From NCBI GenBank assembly GCA_033720955.1, contig JAWWBN010000187.1, positions 1 to 7,730 on the forward strand: a DNA stretch of 7,730 bases, in the 5' to 3' direction. Shown one piece after another: positions 1-6,998 of the stretch. A model generated the notes under the pieces. The model saw only the letters and a program-made list of their open reading frames with translations, made no database searches and was not told the DNA's origin. The translations under genes and the position numbers were made by a program. Position 1 is the first letter of the stretch, and each line of letters opens with the position of its first letter. This DNA is from JAWWBN01 sp033720955. GTDB taxonomy: Bacteria; Acidobacteriota; Thermoanaerobaculia; Multivoradales; JAHEKO01.

Positions 1-1
1 C

Positions 2-1903
2 CACTACCGCTTCGCCTCGGCCGACGGCTTCTGCCGCAAGGCGCTGGCCATGGCCGGGGCGGAGGAGACGCGCCGGGCCGAGCTCCTCTTCCCGCCCTGC
101 CGCGCCGACGCCGAGGCGGTGGAGCGGGTGCGCTCCCTCCGGCGGCAGGGGGCGGGGGAGGAGGAGATCCGCCCGGCGCTGCTCCGGCTGCGCGACCGGA
201 TCGCCGGCTTTGACGAGAGGGAGGTGGAGCTTCTCGACGCGGCCGGTCTGCTGGTCCGGCCCGATCTGACGCAGGGGCTCGCGGTGGACGGCCTCCGCTC
301 CGTCGGGCGACCGGGCGGGGGCGGGCTCCGGCCACGGATCGAGGCCTCCGGACCCCGCGAGCCGGCCGGGCGGCTCTCGGTGGGGGTCGTGGGCGGTGGG
401 ACGGCGGGCTACCTGGCGGCCCTGGCCCTGCGCCGGCTGCGGCCGGAGGTCCGGGTGACGCTCGTCGAGTCGAGCCGCATCCCGGTGATCGGGGTGGGCG
501 AGGCCACCACCCCGCTTCTGCCCCAGTTCCTCCACGCCGATCTGGGCCTCGACGCCGGGGAGCTCTTCCGCGTGGTCCGGCCGACCCTGAAGCTGGGGAT
601 CCGCTTCGACTGGAGCCTCGGCGACGACACCTTCTTCAACTACCCCTTCGGCCGGATGCGCCTCTGCGAGGCGCGGGCCTACGACGGGCACCTGGGCCAC
701 CTCTCGCGCCGGTCGCTGGAGATGACGGCCGGCCGGGCGCCGTTGGAGCGCGACGGCGACGGCGGCCCGCGGCCGAGGCTCGACGCCGAGCTGGGCTACC
801 ACCTGGAGAACCGGGCCTTCGTCGGCTACCTGCGCCGGCGCGCGGCCGAAGCCGGGGTGGAGCGGGTGCAGGCGACCGTCTCCGGAGCGCGGCTCGGCGC
901 CGTGGGAGAGCGGATCGAGTGGCTGGAGGCCGACGGCCGCCGCCTCGCTTTCGACCTCTACCTGGACTGCACCGGCTTCCGCTCCCTGCTGATGGGGGAG
1001 GCGCTCGGCTCCCCCTTCCACTCCTACGCGGCGAGCCTCTTCACCGACCGCGCGGTGGTGGGCGGGGCGCCCAACGGCGGCCGCCCGCGGCCCTACACCC
1101 GGGCCGAGAAGATGGCCAGCGGCTGGTGCTGGACCACCCCGCAGCGCCAGGCCGACCACCTGGGCTACGTCTACTGCTCCGCCTTCGCCACCGCCGGCGA
1201 GGCGGAGGCGGAGCTGCGCGAGCGTCACCCGGGGGTGGGGGAGACCCGGGTGGTGCGCTTTCGCGCCGGGCGTCGCCGCCACTTCTGGCGGGGCAACGTG
1301 GTGGCCCTGGGCAACGCCTACGCCTTCGTCGAGCCGCTGGAGTCCACCGCCCTCCACATGCTGGTGCGGCAGATCGGTCTGCTGGTGACGGCCCTGCCCG
1401 GTCCGGGCGGGGAGCCGGCGCGCGCGGCGCTCGACCGCCGGGTGGGGGCCTGGTGGGACTACCTCGGCTGGTTTCTGGCCCTCCACTACCGCTTCGACCC
1501 CGCTCCCGCCACGCCCTTCTGGCGCGCCTGCGCGCGCGACGTGGACGTCTCCCGCCACGCCGATCTCGTCGAGGACTTCCGTGCGCGCGGGCCGCTCTCG
1601 GCGGCGGGCGAGGCGGCGCCCCGGGTGGACGCCGCCGACCCCCTCTGGGGCCGCGAGGGGATCGACCTGCTGCTGATGGGGCAGCGGGTGGACGGCCCCC
1701 GGCCGCGCCCGGCGCTCGGCCCGGAGGCGTGGCGGCACCGGGTGGGCCGGTGGCGGCGGGGGGTGGAGCGCTCCCTGCCGCACCCCGAGGCGCTCCGGGA
1801 GATGGACCGGCGGCCGGAGCTGGTGGGCGCCCTGGCCGCCGCCTTCGACCGGGTCGGACCGGCCTTCCCGGCGGCCCGCGGGCCGGTGGGCGGACTACAC
1901 TAG
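2..1903 (+). CDS. Flavin-dependent halogenase (tryptophan halogenase family) with N-terminal extension, 5' partial
   Basis: FAD-dependent halogenase of the Trp_halogenase family, expected to chlorinate or brominate an aromatic substrate using FADH2 from a partner reductase; the substrate cannot be read from sequence. Numbering from the ATG at 50: dinucleotide-binding GGGTAG at 115-120, IGVGEATTP at 147-155, the catalytic lysine K181 in LKLGIRF, DCTGFRSLL at 306-314, and FVEPLEST at 426-433, whose E431 matches the catalytic glutamate. The family WxWxIP motif appears as WCWTTP (359-364). The frame is open to the left edge, and the 16 codons before ATG 50 have G or C in every third position with no Shine-Dalgarno, so the gene probably begins outside the window. 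About 125 residues precede the FAD fold, which normally starts near residue 10; they include a charged, helix-like stretch and a Gly/Pro/Arg-rich linker (85-107). Family assignment is firm; start and substrate are unknown. Confidence 0.9.
   Translation, partial: HYRFASADGFCRKALAMAGAEETRRAELLFPPCRADAEAVERVRSLRRQGAGEEEIRPALLRLRDRIAGFDEREVELLDAAGLLVRPDLTQGLAVDGLRSVGRPGGGGLRPRIEASGPREPAGRLSVGVVGGGTAGYLAALALRRLRPEVRVTLVESSRIPVIGVGEATTPLLPQFLHADLGLDAGELFRVVRPTLKLGIRFDWSLGDDTFFNYPFGRMRLCEARAYDGHLGHLSRRSLEMTAGRAPLERDGDGGPRPRLDAELGYHLENRAFVGYLRRRAAEAGVERVQATVSGARLGAVGERIEWLEADGRRLAFDLYLDCTGFRSLLMGEALGSPFHSYAASLFTDRAVVGGAPNGGRPRPYTRAEKMASGWCWTTPQRQADHLGYVYCSAFATAGEAEAELRERHPGVGETRVVRFRAGRRRHFWRGNVVALGNAYAFVEPLESTALHMLVRQIGLLVTALPGPGGEPARAALDRRVGAWWDYLGWFLALHYRFDPAPATPFWRACARDVDVSRHADLVEDFRARGPLSAAGEAAPRVDAADPLWGREGIDLLLMGQRVDGPRPRPALGPEAWRHRVGRWRRGVERSLPHPEALREMDRRPELVGALAAAFDRVGPAFPAARGPVGGLH
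1896..1901 (+). promoter_or_regulatory. Possible -10 box (TACACT) upstream of hydantoinase
   Basis: TACACT overlaps the halogenase stop codon and stands out in very GC-rich surroundings. It matches the TAnnnT form of a -10 element. No -35 consensus is visible at 16-18 bases upstream. Transcription from here would start around 1908 and give the hydantoinase a short leader that carries its ribosome binding site. It could equally be chance sequence around a stop codon. Confidence 0.3.
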
Positions 1904-1924
1904 CGGCGTGACGCGGCGGCCATC

Positions 1925-1932
1925 GGTGGAGG
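1925..1932 (+). promoter_or_regulatory. Ribosome binding site that fixes the TTG start of the hydantoinase
   Basis: GGTGGAGG contains the Shine-Dalgarno core GGAGG at 1928-1932. A 7-base spacer separates it from the TTG at 1940, which is ideal spacing. This supports TTG 1940 as the true start: the product then begins LLIENGTLV, where hydantoinases normally begin. It is the clearest Shine-Dalgarno site in the window. Confidence 0.7.
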
Positions 1933-1939
1933 CGGGCGC

Positions 1940-3316
1940 TTGGGCCTGCTGATCGAGAACGGCACCCTGGTCGGCGCCGACGGGGAGCGGCGCGCCGACC
2001 TCCTCTGCCGCGCCGGCCGGATCGCCGCGGTCGGCCGCGAGCTGCCCGTGGCCCCCGACGACCGGGTGGTGGACGCGGCGGGCATGCTGGTCTTTCCCGG
2101 CGGGGTGGATCCCCACGTCCACCTGTCCCTGCCGGTGGCGGGGACGGTCTCGGCCGATGATTTCGACAGCGGCACGGCGGCGGCGCTGGCCGGCGGCACC
2201 ACCACCTTGGTGGACTTCGTCCACCCCGAGCGCGGCCAGGACCCCCTGGAGGCGCTGGCGGCACGGCGCGAGCAGGCGGCCACGTCGCGCATCGACTACG
2301 GGCTCCACATGGCGCTGACCTGGTGGGGGGAGGCGCCGGCCGCCGCCGTCCGCCGCTGCGTAGAGGAGGAGGGGATCCCCACCTTCAAGCTCTACATGAC
2401 CTACCGCGAGACGGTGGGGCTCGACGACGCCGATCTGCTGCTGGCGATGGCGGCGGTCGGCGCCGCCGGAGGCCAGGTGGTCATCCACGCCGAGCACCAC
2501 GAGCTGGTCGAGTTCCTGCGTCGCCGCGAGGCGCGGAAGGCCCCGGCCGACCCGGCCAGCCACGCCCGCTCGCGTCCGCCGGGCGCCGAAGGGGAGGCCG
2601 TCGAGCGGGCGATCTGGATGGCCGGCGAGGCCGGGGTGCCGCTCTACGTCTTCCACGTCACCTGCCGCGAGGCGGTCGAGGCGCTGACCCGGGCGCGGCG
2701 GCGGGGCGCCGCCGTGGCGGGGGAGACCTGCCCGCACTACCTGCTGCTCGACGACTCGGTCTATCGGGGGCCGCGGGGGGCGGACCACGTCTGCGCGCCG
2801 CCGCTCCGCGCCCGCGGGCATCAGGCGGCGCTGTGGGAGGCGCTGGCGGCGGGCGGGCTCGCGGCGGTGTCCACCGACCACTGCCCCTTCACCTCCGCGC
2901 AGAAGTCGCTGGGCGCGGACGACTTCCGCAAGATCCCCGGCGGGGTCCCCGGCATCGAGCACCGGCTCGCCCTGCTCTACACCCACGGGGTGAGGGCGGG
3001 ACGGATCGACCGCTTTCGCTTCGTGGACCTGGTCGCCACCGCGCCGGCGAAGCTGTGCGGCCTCTACCCCCGCAAGGGCTCGCTGGCGGAGGGCGCCGAC
3101 GCCGACCTGGTGATCTGGGACCCCGAGGTCCGCGCCACGATCTCGGCGGCGAGCCACCGGCACCGGTGCGACCGCAGCGTCTTCGAGGGCGTCGAGGTCC
3201 GTGGCGCGCCGGTCCTGGTGGTGACGGCCGGCCGGGTGGCTTTCGAGGGGGGCGAGGTCGTGGCTCCGGCGGGGGCGGGGCGCTACCTGGAGCGCGGCCG
3301 GCCGGCGCTGCCGTGA
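1940..3316 (+). CDS. hydA: D-hydantoinase / dihydropyrimidinase
   Basis: Cyclic amidohydrolase that opens the ring of 5-substituted hydantoins or dihydropyrimidines to N-carbamoyl amino acids in the cytoplasm, using two metal ions. At 458 residues it has the usual family length and all expected ligands: H59 and H61 in GGVDPHVHL, the carboxylated lysine K150 in FKLYMTY, H183 in IHAEHHE, H239 in FHVT, and D313 in STDHCPF. GETCPHYLLL (261-270) is also typical, as is the substrate-contact tyrosine Y155. The C-terminal part (about 380-440) returns to the small beta-sandwich domain (GADADLVIWDP, then EGVEVRGAPVLVVTAGR). It starts with TTG behind a strong Shine-Dalgarno, 36 bases after the halogenase. 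A D-amino-acid-oxidase-like gene and a carbon-nitrogen hydrolase downstream suggest hydantoin or N-carbamoyl-amino-acid breakdown. Reductive pyrimidine degradation is the main alternative, since sequence alone does not separate dihydropyrimidinase from D-hydantoinase. Family confidence is high. Confidence 0.93.
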   Translation: MGLLIENGTLVGADGERRADLLCRAGRIAAVGRELPVAPDDRVVDAAGMLVFPGGVDPHVHLSLPVAGTVSADDFDSGTAAALAGGTTTLVDFVHPERGQDPLEALAARREQAATSRIDYGLHMALTWWGEAPAAAVRRCVEEEGIPTFKLYMTYRETVGLDDADLLLAMAAVGAAGGQVVIHAEHHELVEFLRRREARKAPADPASHARSRPPGAEGEAVERAIWMAGEAGVPLYVFHVTCREAVEALTRARRRGAAVAGETCPHYLLLDDSVYRGPRGADHVCAPPLRARGHQAALWEALAAGGLAAVSTDHCPFTSAQKSLGADDFRKIPGGVPGIEHRLALLYTHGVRAGRIDRFRFVDLVATAPAKLCGLYPRKGSLAEGADADLVIWDPEVRATISAASHRHRCDRSVFEGVEVRGAPVLVVTAGRVAFEGGEVVAPAGAGRYLERGRPALP

Positions 3317-3340
3317 CGCCTCCCCCGGTACGCGTCGTGC

Positions 3341-3949
3341 ATGGGAAGAGGTGCCGTGACCCCGCGCGCTCTTCTCGCCCTCTGCCTGCTGGCCGCGTCT
3401 CCGACGGCGGCGGAGTGGATCGTGCACCCGGACCTCGAGGCCTCCTCCATCCGCTTCGTGCTCGGCGCGACCCTGCACAAGGTGGAGGGCACGGCGCGTC
3501 TGGGCGGCGGCGAGATCCGCTACGACCCCGTCACCGGCCAGGCGTCCGGGGCGCTCGTGGTCCCGGCCGCCAGCCTGGAGACGGGCAACGACCGGCGCGA
3601 CCGCACCATGCACGCCAAGGTGCTGGAGAGCGAGACCTACCCGGAGATCCGTCTGCGCCTCGACCGGGTGGACGGTGCCTTCAACCCCTCCGGGGTGTCC
3701 GCCCTCGTGCTCCGGGGCGAGATGGAGATCCACGGCTCGACCCACCGGGTGTCGCTACCCACCAGCGTCCGGCTGGAGGGCAGCCGGCTCACCGCCACCA
3801 CCGAGTTCGTGGTGCCCTACGTCGAGTGGGGCATGAAGAACCCCAGCCGGCTGGTGCTGCGGGTGGAGAAGCGGGTAGACGTGGCGGTGGAGCTGGTGGG
3901 CGTGGCGGTCTTCTCCCCGGGCCCCCCGGCTCCGACCCCCGACGGCTAG
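3341..3949 (+). CDS. Exported YceI-like protein
   Basis: Small secreted or periplasmic protein of the YceI family, lipocalin-like beta-barrels that in known members bind isoprenoid or other amphiphilic ligands; the physiological role is often unclear. From ATG 3341 (202 residues) there is a basic start, a hydrophobic core ALLALCLLAA and a likely signal-peptidase site after SPTAA, before EWIVHPD. Family traits follow: ASSIRFVLGATLHKVEG (about 32-48), a region with LETGNDRRDRTMHAKVLES (about 78-96), SETYPEIRLRL, and a closing strand KRVDVAVELVGVAV. An alternative start is GTG 3356, which has GGGAAGAGG at 3343-3351 four bases upstream and keeps a shorter usable signal peptide (VTPRALLALC...). 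Both starts give the same mature protein. It lies 24 bases after the hydantoinase and 22 bases before the oxidase, so it is probably co-transcribed, though it has no obvious part in hydantoin breakdown. Confidence 0.85.
   Translation: MGRGAVTPRALLALCLLAASPTAAEWIVHPDLEASSIRFVLGATLHKVEGTARLGGGEIRYDPVTGQASGALVVPAASLETGNDRRDRTMHAKVLESETYPEIRLRLDRVDGAFNPSGVSALVLRGEMEIHGSTHRVSLPTSVRLEGSRLTATTEFVVPYVEWGMKNPSRLVLRVEKRVDVAVELVGVAVFSPGPPAPTPDG
3343..3351 (+). promoter_or_regulatory. Candidate Shine-Dalgarno for the GTG 3356 start of the YceI-like gene
   Basis: GGGAAGAGG is a purine-rich stretch resembling a Shine-Dalgarno. It overlaps the codons just after ATG 3341 and lies four bases before the in-frame GTG at 3356. 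It argues that translation may begin at 3356 rather than 3341. The short spacing makes this uncertain. Confidence 0.4.
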
Positions 3950-3971
3950 CGGCGGCGCGGGCCGCGAGGCC

Positions 3972-5219
3972 GTGAGCGCACCGCGGATCGCCGTCCTCGG
4001 CGGCGGGGTGATCGGTCTCACCACGGCCCTCACGCTGGAGCTCTCCGGGCTGTCCAGCCGGATCGTCGCGCGGGAGCGTCTCGATCGGCTCGCCTCCCGG
4101 CTGGCCCCGGCGGCCCGGCCGCCCCGGCTGGCCAGCCTCCACGCCGCCGCCTCGGTCCTGCCGCACTCGGTGGACGACCCGCGCACAGCGGCCCTGACCG
4201 CCGCCTCCCTCCCCCTCCTCGCCGCCCTCTGCCGGCCCGGCGGCCCCGTCCGCCGGCAGCTCCACTACGAGGTCTTCGAGACGCCGCCGGCCGCCCCGCC
4301 CTACCTGGCGGCGCTGCCCGATCTGGAGAGCCTCGACGACCCGGCGGTGGCGGCCGCCGCCCCCCGTCGCCGCGGCGCCGCCGCCCTGCACGGGTGGCGG
4401 TTCCGCACCTTCTTCTGCGACGGTCCCCGATACCTCGTCCTCCTGGCCGAGCTCTACCGGCGCGCCGGCGGGCGGTTCGAGGAGCGGGCCCTCGAGCGCG
4501 CCGCCCTGCCCCGCGTGGGGGCCGACCTGCTGGTGGACTGCCTCGGGGCGGGCAGCGTCGAGCTCTTCGGAGATCCGTCACCGCCGCGCTGGCTTCTCGG
4601 CCGCTGGCTCCGGGTCACGGCCCCGGAAGCGCCGGCGACGCGGCAGGGCGGGCCGGTCTCCTACAACTACACTCCGACGCCGGCGGTCTACCCGGTGGGC
4701 GACCCCGGGTCGGCCGGCGGGACGCGGGCGGGCGACGTCTACGCCTATCCGCGCGCCGACGGGTGGATCCTGGGCGGCACCCGCGAGCCGGTCGAGCTTC
4801 CGCCCGGGGTGGCGGGGCGCGAGGCGATCGCCCCGCCGCTGCCGGGCCCGACCCGGCGGGTGGACGGTCTCGAGCTCCCGGCCGCGGTGCTCGACCTGAA
4901 CATGGAGCTGGTCCGCGGTCTCACCGGTCTCGACCTGACGGGGCGGGCGGTCGAGGCCGGCCGGGGGCTGCGCTTCACCCGGGCCGCCGGGGTGCGTCTC
5001 GGGACGGGCGAGAGCGGCGGCCGGCCGGTGGTCCACAACACCGGCCACGGCGGCGCCGGGTTCACCCTCTCCTGGGGGTCGGCGGCGACGGCGGCGGTCC
5101 TGGCCGCGGATCTGCTGGGCCGGCCCCTTCGCCCCCACGCCCCGGCGGGGGAGGAGACCCTGGCGGCCCTCGCCACCGCGCTGCAGGAGGCTCTCGCGGC
5201 CGGGCCGGCCGCAGGCTAG
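3972..5219 (+). CDS. D-amino-acid oxidase-like FAD-dependent oxidoreductase
   Basis: FAD enzyme of the DAO fold, most like D-amino-acid or D-aspartate oxidases, which convert a D-amino acid to the 2-oxo acid, ammonia and hydrogen peroxide. The N-terminal IAVLGGGVIGL carries G10xG12xxG15 for the ADP part of FAD. GWRFRTFFCDGPRYLVLLAE (141-160) and ADLLVDCLGAGSVELFGD (184-201) follow the order of eukaryotic DAAO. Y257 and Y259 in DVYAYP, then WILGGT (265-270), match the active-site tyrosine region, and R342 in GVRLG matches the carboxylate-binding arginine. The DAO signature appears as VVHNTGHGGAGF (353-364), followed by TLSWGSA, with Thr357 where the signature has Tyr. At 415 residues it is longer than typical DAAO (about 350). 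The start is GTG with only a weak GAGG two bases upstream; the protein begins with the FAD motif as expected. Substrate, and whether it is a true oxidase or a dehydrogenase, are open. Confidence 0.85.
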   Translation: MSAPRIAVLGGGVIGLTTALTLELSGLSSRIVARERLDRLASRLAPAARPPRLASLHAAASVLPHSVDDPRTAALTAASLPLLAALCRPGGPVRRQLHYEVFETPPAAPPYLAALPDLESLDDPAVAAAAPRRRGAAALHGWRFRTFFCDGPRYLVLLAELYRRAGGRFEERALERAALPRVGADLLVDCLGAGSVELFGDPSPPRWLLGRWLRVTAPEAPATRQGGPVSYNYTPTPAVYPVGDPGSAGGTRAGDVYAYPRADGWILGGTREPVELPPGVAGREAIAPPLPGPTRRVDGLELPAAVLDLNMELVRGLTGLDLTGRAVEAGRGLRFTRAAGVRLGTGESGGRPVVHNTGHGGAGFTLSWGSAATAAVLAADLLGRPLRPHAPAGEETLAALATALQEALAAGPAAG

Positions 5220-5222
5220 GAT
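5217..5222 (+). promoter_or_regulatory. Likely -10 box (TAGGAT) of a leaderless promoter
   Basis: TAGGAT begins with the TAG stop codon of the oxidase and ends 7 bases before the ATG at 5230. This spacing would place the transcription start at or next to the A of the ATG. The 7 bases CTCCCGC contain no Shine-Dalgarno. No -35 consensus is seen 16-18 bases upstream. The same element with identical spacing precedes the gene at 6999, which raises confidence. Confidence 0.6.
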
Positions 5223-5229
5223 CTCCCGC

Positions 5230-6945
5230 ATGAAGCGCACCCGCCTCCTCTCCGCTCTCCTTCTCCTCTCCGCTCTTCCGGCCGCCGCCGGCACGGTGTC
5301 GGTCTCGCTCGACCCGAAGGTCGCGGACGGCCCCCTGGACGGCCGCCTGCTCCTGCTCCTGTCCACCGACGACGCGAGCGAGCCGCGCTTCCAGTTGAGC
5401 TGGAACGTCACGCGGTCGATGCAGGTCTTCGGGCTGGACGTCGAGGGCTGGGGCCCGGACTCCGAGCCGGTGGCCTTCGGCGCCGAGGCCGTGGGCTACC
5501 CGGTGGAGCGCTGGGGCCGGATCGAGCCGGGCGACTACTGGGTGCAGGCGGTCTTCCACCGCTACGACACCTTCACCCGCGCCGACGGACACACCGTGAA
5601 GCTGCCCGCGAGCTGGGAGGCGGGGCAGCAGTGGAACCGGGAGCCCGGGAACCTCTACTCGGAGCCGGTGCTGCTCTCCATCGACCCGAAGGGCGGGACC
5701 AACTACGGCATCCCCCTGCACCGGGTGATCGAGCCCGTCGAGCCGCCGGAGGACACCCGCTACGTCCGCCACGTCAAGATGAAGAGCGAGCTGCTGTCGA
5801 AGTTCTGGGGCCGCGACTTCTACCTGGGCGCCCACGTGCTGGTGCCCGAGGGCTTCGACGAGCACCCCGAGGTGCGCTACCCGCTGATGATCTTCCACGG
5901 CCACTACCCGGCCGACTTCGGCGGCTTCCGCACCGAGCCGCCCGACCCCGATCTGGAGTGCGAGTACAGCGAGCGGTTCCGGGTGGAGTGCTACAACCGG
6001 ATCCAGCAGCAGGAGGCCTACGACTTCTACCAGCGGTGGATCTCGCCCGACTTCCCCCGCTTCCTGGTGGTCGAGATCCAGCACGCCAACCCCTACTACG
6101 ACGACTCCTACGCGGTGAACTCGGCCAACCTGGGGCCCTTCGGCGACGCCATCACCTACGAGCTCGTCCCCTTCCTGGAAGAGAAGTTCCGCGGTCTCGG
6201 GGAGGGCTGGTCGCGCTTTCTCTACGGCGGCTCGACGGGCGGCTGGGAGGCGCTGGCGGCACAGATCTTCTACCCCGAGGAGTACAACGGCGCCTTCGGG
6301 GCCTGCCCCGACCCGATCGACTTCCGCGCCTACATGACGGTGAACATCTACGAGGACGAGAACGCCTACTTCGCTCGCGGACCCTTCGGGCAGGTGGAGC
6401 GCCCCGGCCTGCGCGACTGGCGCGGTCACGTCTCCGCCACGCTGCGCGACTTCAACCGGATGGAGCGGGCGCTGGGCAGCCGTGGCCGCTCCGGCCAGCA
6501 GTTCGACATCTGGGAGGCGGTCTACTCGCCGGTGGACGAGGACGGGCTGCCCAAGCGGCTCTGGGACAAGGCGACGGGCGAGATCGACCCCGAGGTCGCC
6601 GAGGCGTGGAAGGCGTACGACCTGGGGCTCATCCTGCGCGAGCGCTGGGAGGAGCTGGGCCCCCAGCTCGAGGGCAAGCTCCACATCTACTGCGGCGACA
6701 TGGACAACTACTACCTGAACAACGCCGTCTACCTGGTGGAGGAGTTCCTCGAGTCGACCACCGACCCCTACTACGGCGGCGAGGTGGACTACGGCGACCG
6801 CGCCGAGCACTGCTGGAACGGCGACCACGAGAACGGCAACCACATCTCGCGGCTGCGGTACAACACCTTCTACCTGCCTAAGATCCTGGCCCGCATCGAG
6901 GCTTCGGCTCCCCCGGGGGCCGATCTCACGAGCTGGCGCCACTAG
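5230..6945 (+). CDS. Exported alpha/beta-hydrolase, putative esterase
   Basis: Exported 571-residue protein with an alpha/beta-hydrolase core, likely of the putative-esterase (esterase D / Fes) type. A signal peptide is clear: MKRTR, a Leu/Ala core, and cleavage after LPAAA near residue 20. Residues 21 to about 190 look like a beta-rich N-terminal domain (FQLSWNV, PGDYWVQAVFHRYDTF). The catalytic part starts near RDFYLGAHVLVPEGFD (195-210) and RYPLMIFHGHY (216-226), with the nucleophile elbow GGSTGG at 333-338 (S335). Candidate acid residues are D490 or D492 in YCGDMDNYY, and the candidate histidine is H533 in GDHEN. The enzyme is rich in Tyr and Trp and has five cysteines after the signal peptide (244, 254, 359, 488, 528). 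The ATG lies 10 bases after the oxidase stop, with no Shine-Dalgarno and a TAGGAT box upstream. Carbohydrate, ester or peptide substrates are all possible; the substrate is unknown. Confidence 0.8.
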   Translation: MKRTRLLSALLLLSALPAAAGTVSVSLDPKVADGPLDGRLLLLLSTDDASEPRFQLSWNVTRSMQVFGLDVEGWGPDSEPVAFGAEAVGYPVERWGRIEPGDYWVQAVFHRYDTFTRADGHTVKLPASWEAGQQWNREPGNLYSEPVLLSIDPKGGTNYGIPLHRVIEPVEPPEDTRYVRHVKMKSELLSKFWGRDFYLGAHVLVPEGFDEHPEVRYPLMIFHGHYPADFGGFRTEPPDPDLECEYSERFRVECYNRIQQQEAYDFYQRWISPDFPRFLVVEIQHANPYYDDSYAVNSANLGPFGDAITYELVPFLEEKFRGLGEGWSRFLYGGSTGGWEALAAQIFYPEEYNGAFGACPDPIDFRAYMTVNIYEDENAYFARGPFGQVERPGLRDWRGHVSATLRDFNRMERALGSRGRSGQQFDIWEAVYSPVDEDGLPKRLWDKATGEIDPEVAEAWKAYDLGLILRERWEELGPQLEGKLHIYCGDMDNYYLNNAVYLVEEFLESTTDPYYGGEVDYGDRAEHCWNGDHENGNHISRLRYNTFYLPKILARIEASAPPGADLTSWRH

Positions 6946-6985
6946 CCGGCGCGGCGGCCGGTCCCACCGCGATCGGCACCCGCAG

Positions 6986-6991
6986 TAGGAT
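6986..6991 (+). promoter_or_regulatory. Likely -10 box (TAGGAT) of a leaderless promoter
   Basis: TAGGAT ends 7 bases before the ATG at 6999, exactly as in front of the gene at 5230. The spacer CCGGGGC has no AGGAGG-like site, although its G run could pair weakly. The 53-base gap 6946-6998 otherwise holds only a short GC inverted repeat and no -35 consensus. Transcription would start at about the ATG, giving a leaderless message. Confidence 0.6.
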
Positions 6992-6998
6992 CCGGGGC

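Noticed and set aside
1895..3745. Long open frame on the minus strand antisense to the hydantoinase and YceI-like genes (616 codons).
   Set aside because: In very GC-rich DNA stop codons are rare in every frame. The translation is His/Arg/Gly/Ala-rich with no recognisable motif, and it opposes genes with complete catalytic motifs.
2323..3975. Alternative + strand frame of 550 codons overlapping the hydantoinase and YceI-like genes.
   Set aside because: The product is a Gly/Arg/Pro/Ala-rich low-complexity sequence typical of an out-of-frame read of GC-rich DNA.
5062..6942. Long open frame on the minus strand opposite the esterase-like gene (626 codons).
   Set aside because: It is a shadow of the + strand codon pattern. 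The Val/Leu/Gly/His-biased product matches no family and has no start signal.
6946..6961. Inverted repeat CCGGC-GCGGCG-GCCGG after the esterase-like gene, a possible terminator.
   Set aside because: The stem is only 5 base pairs and has no T run after it. Such short GC palindromes are common by chance at this base composition.
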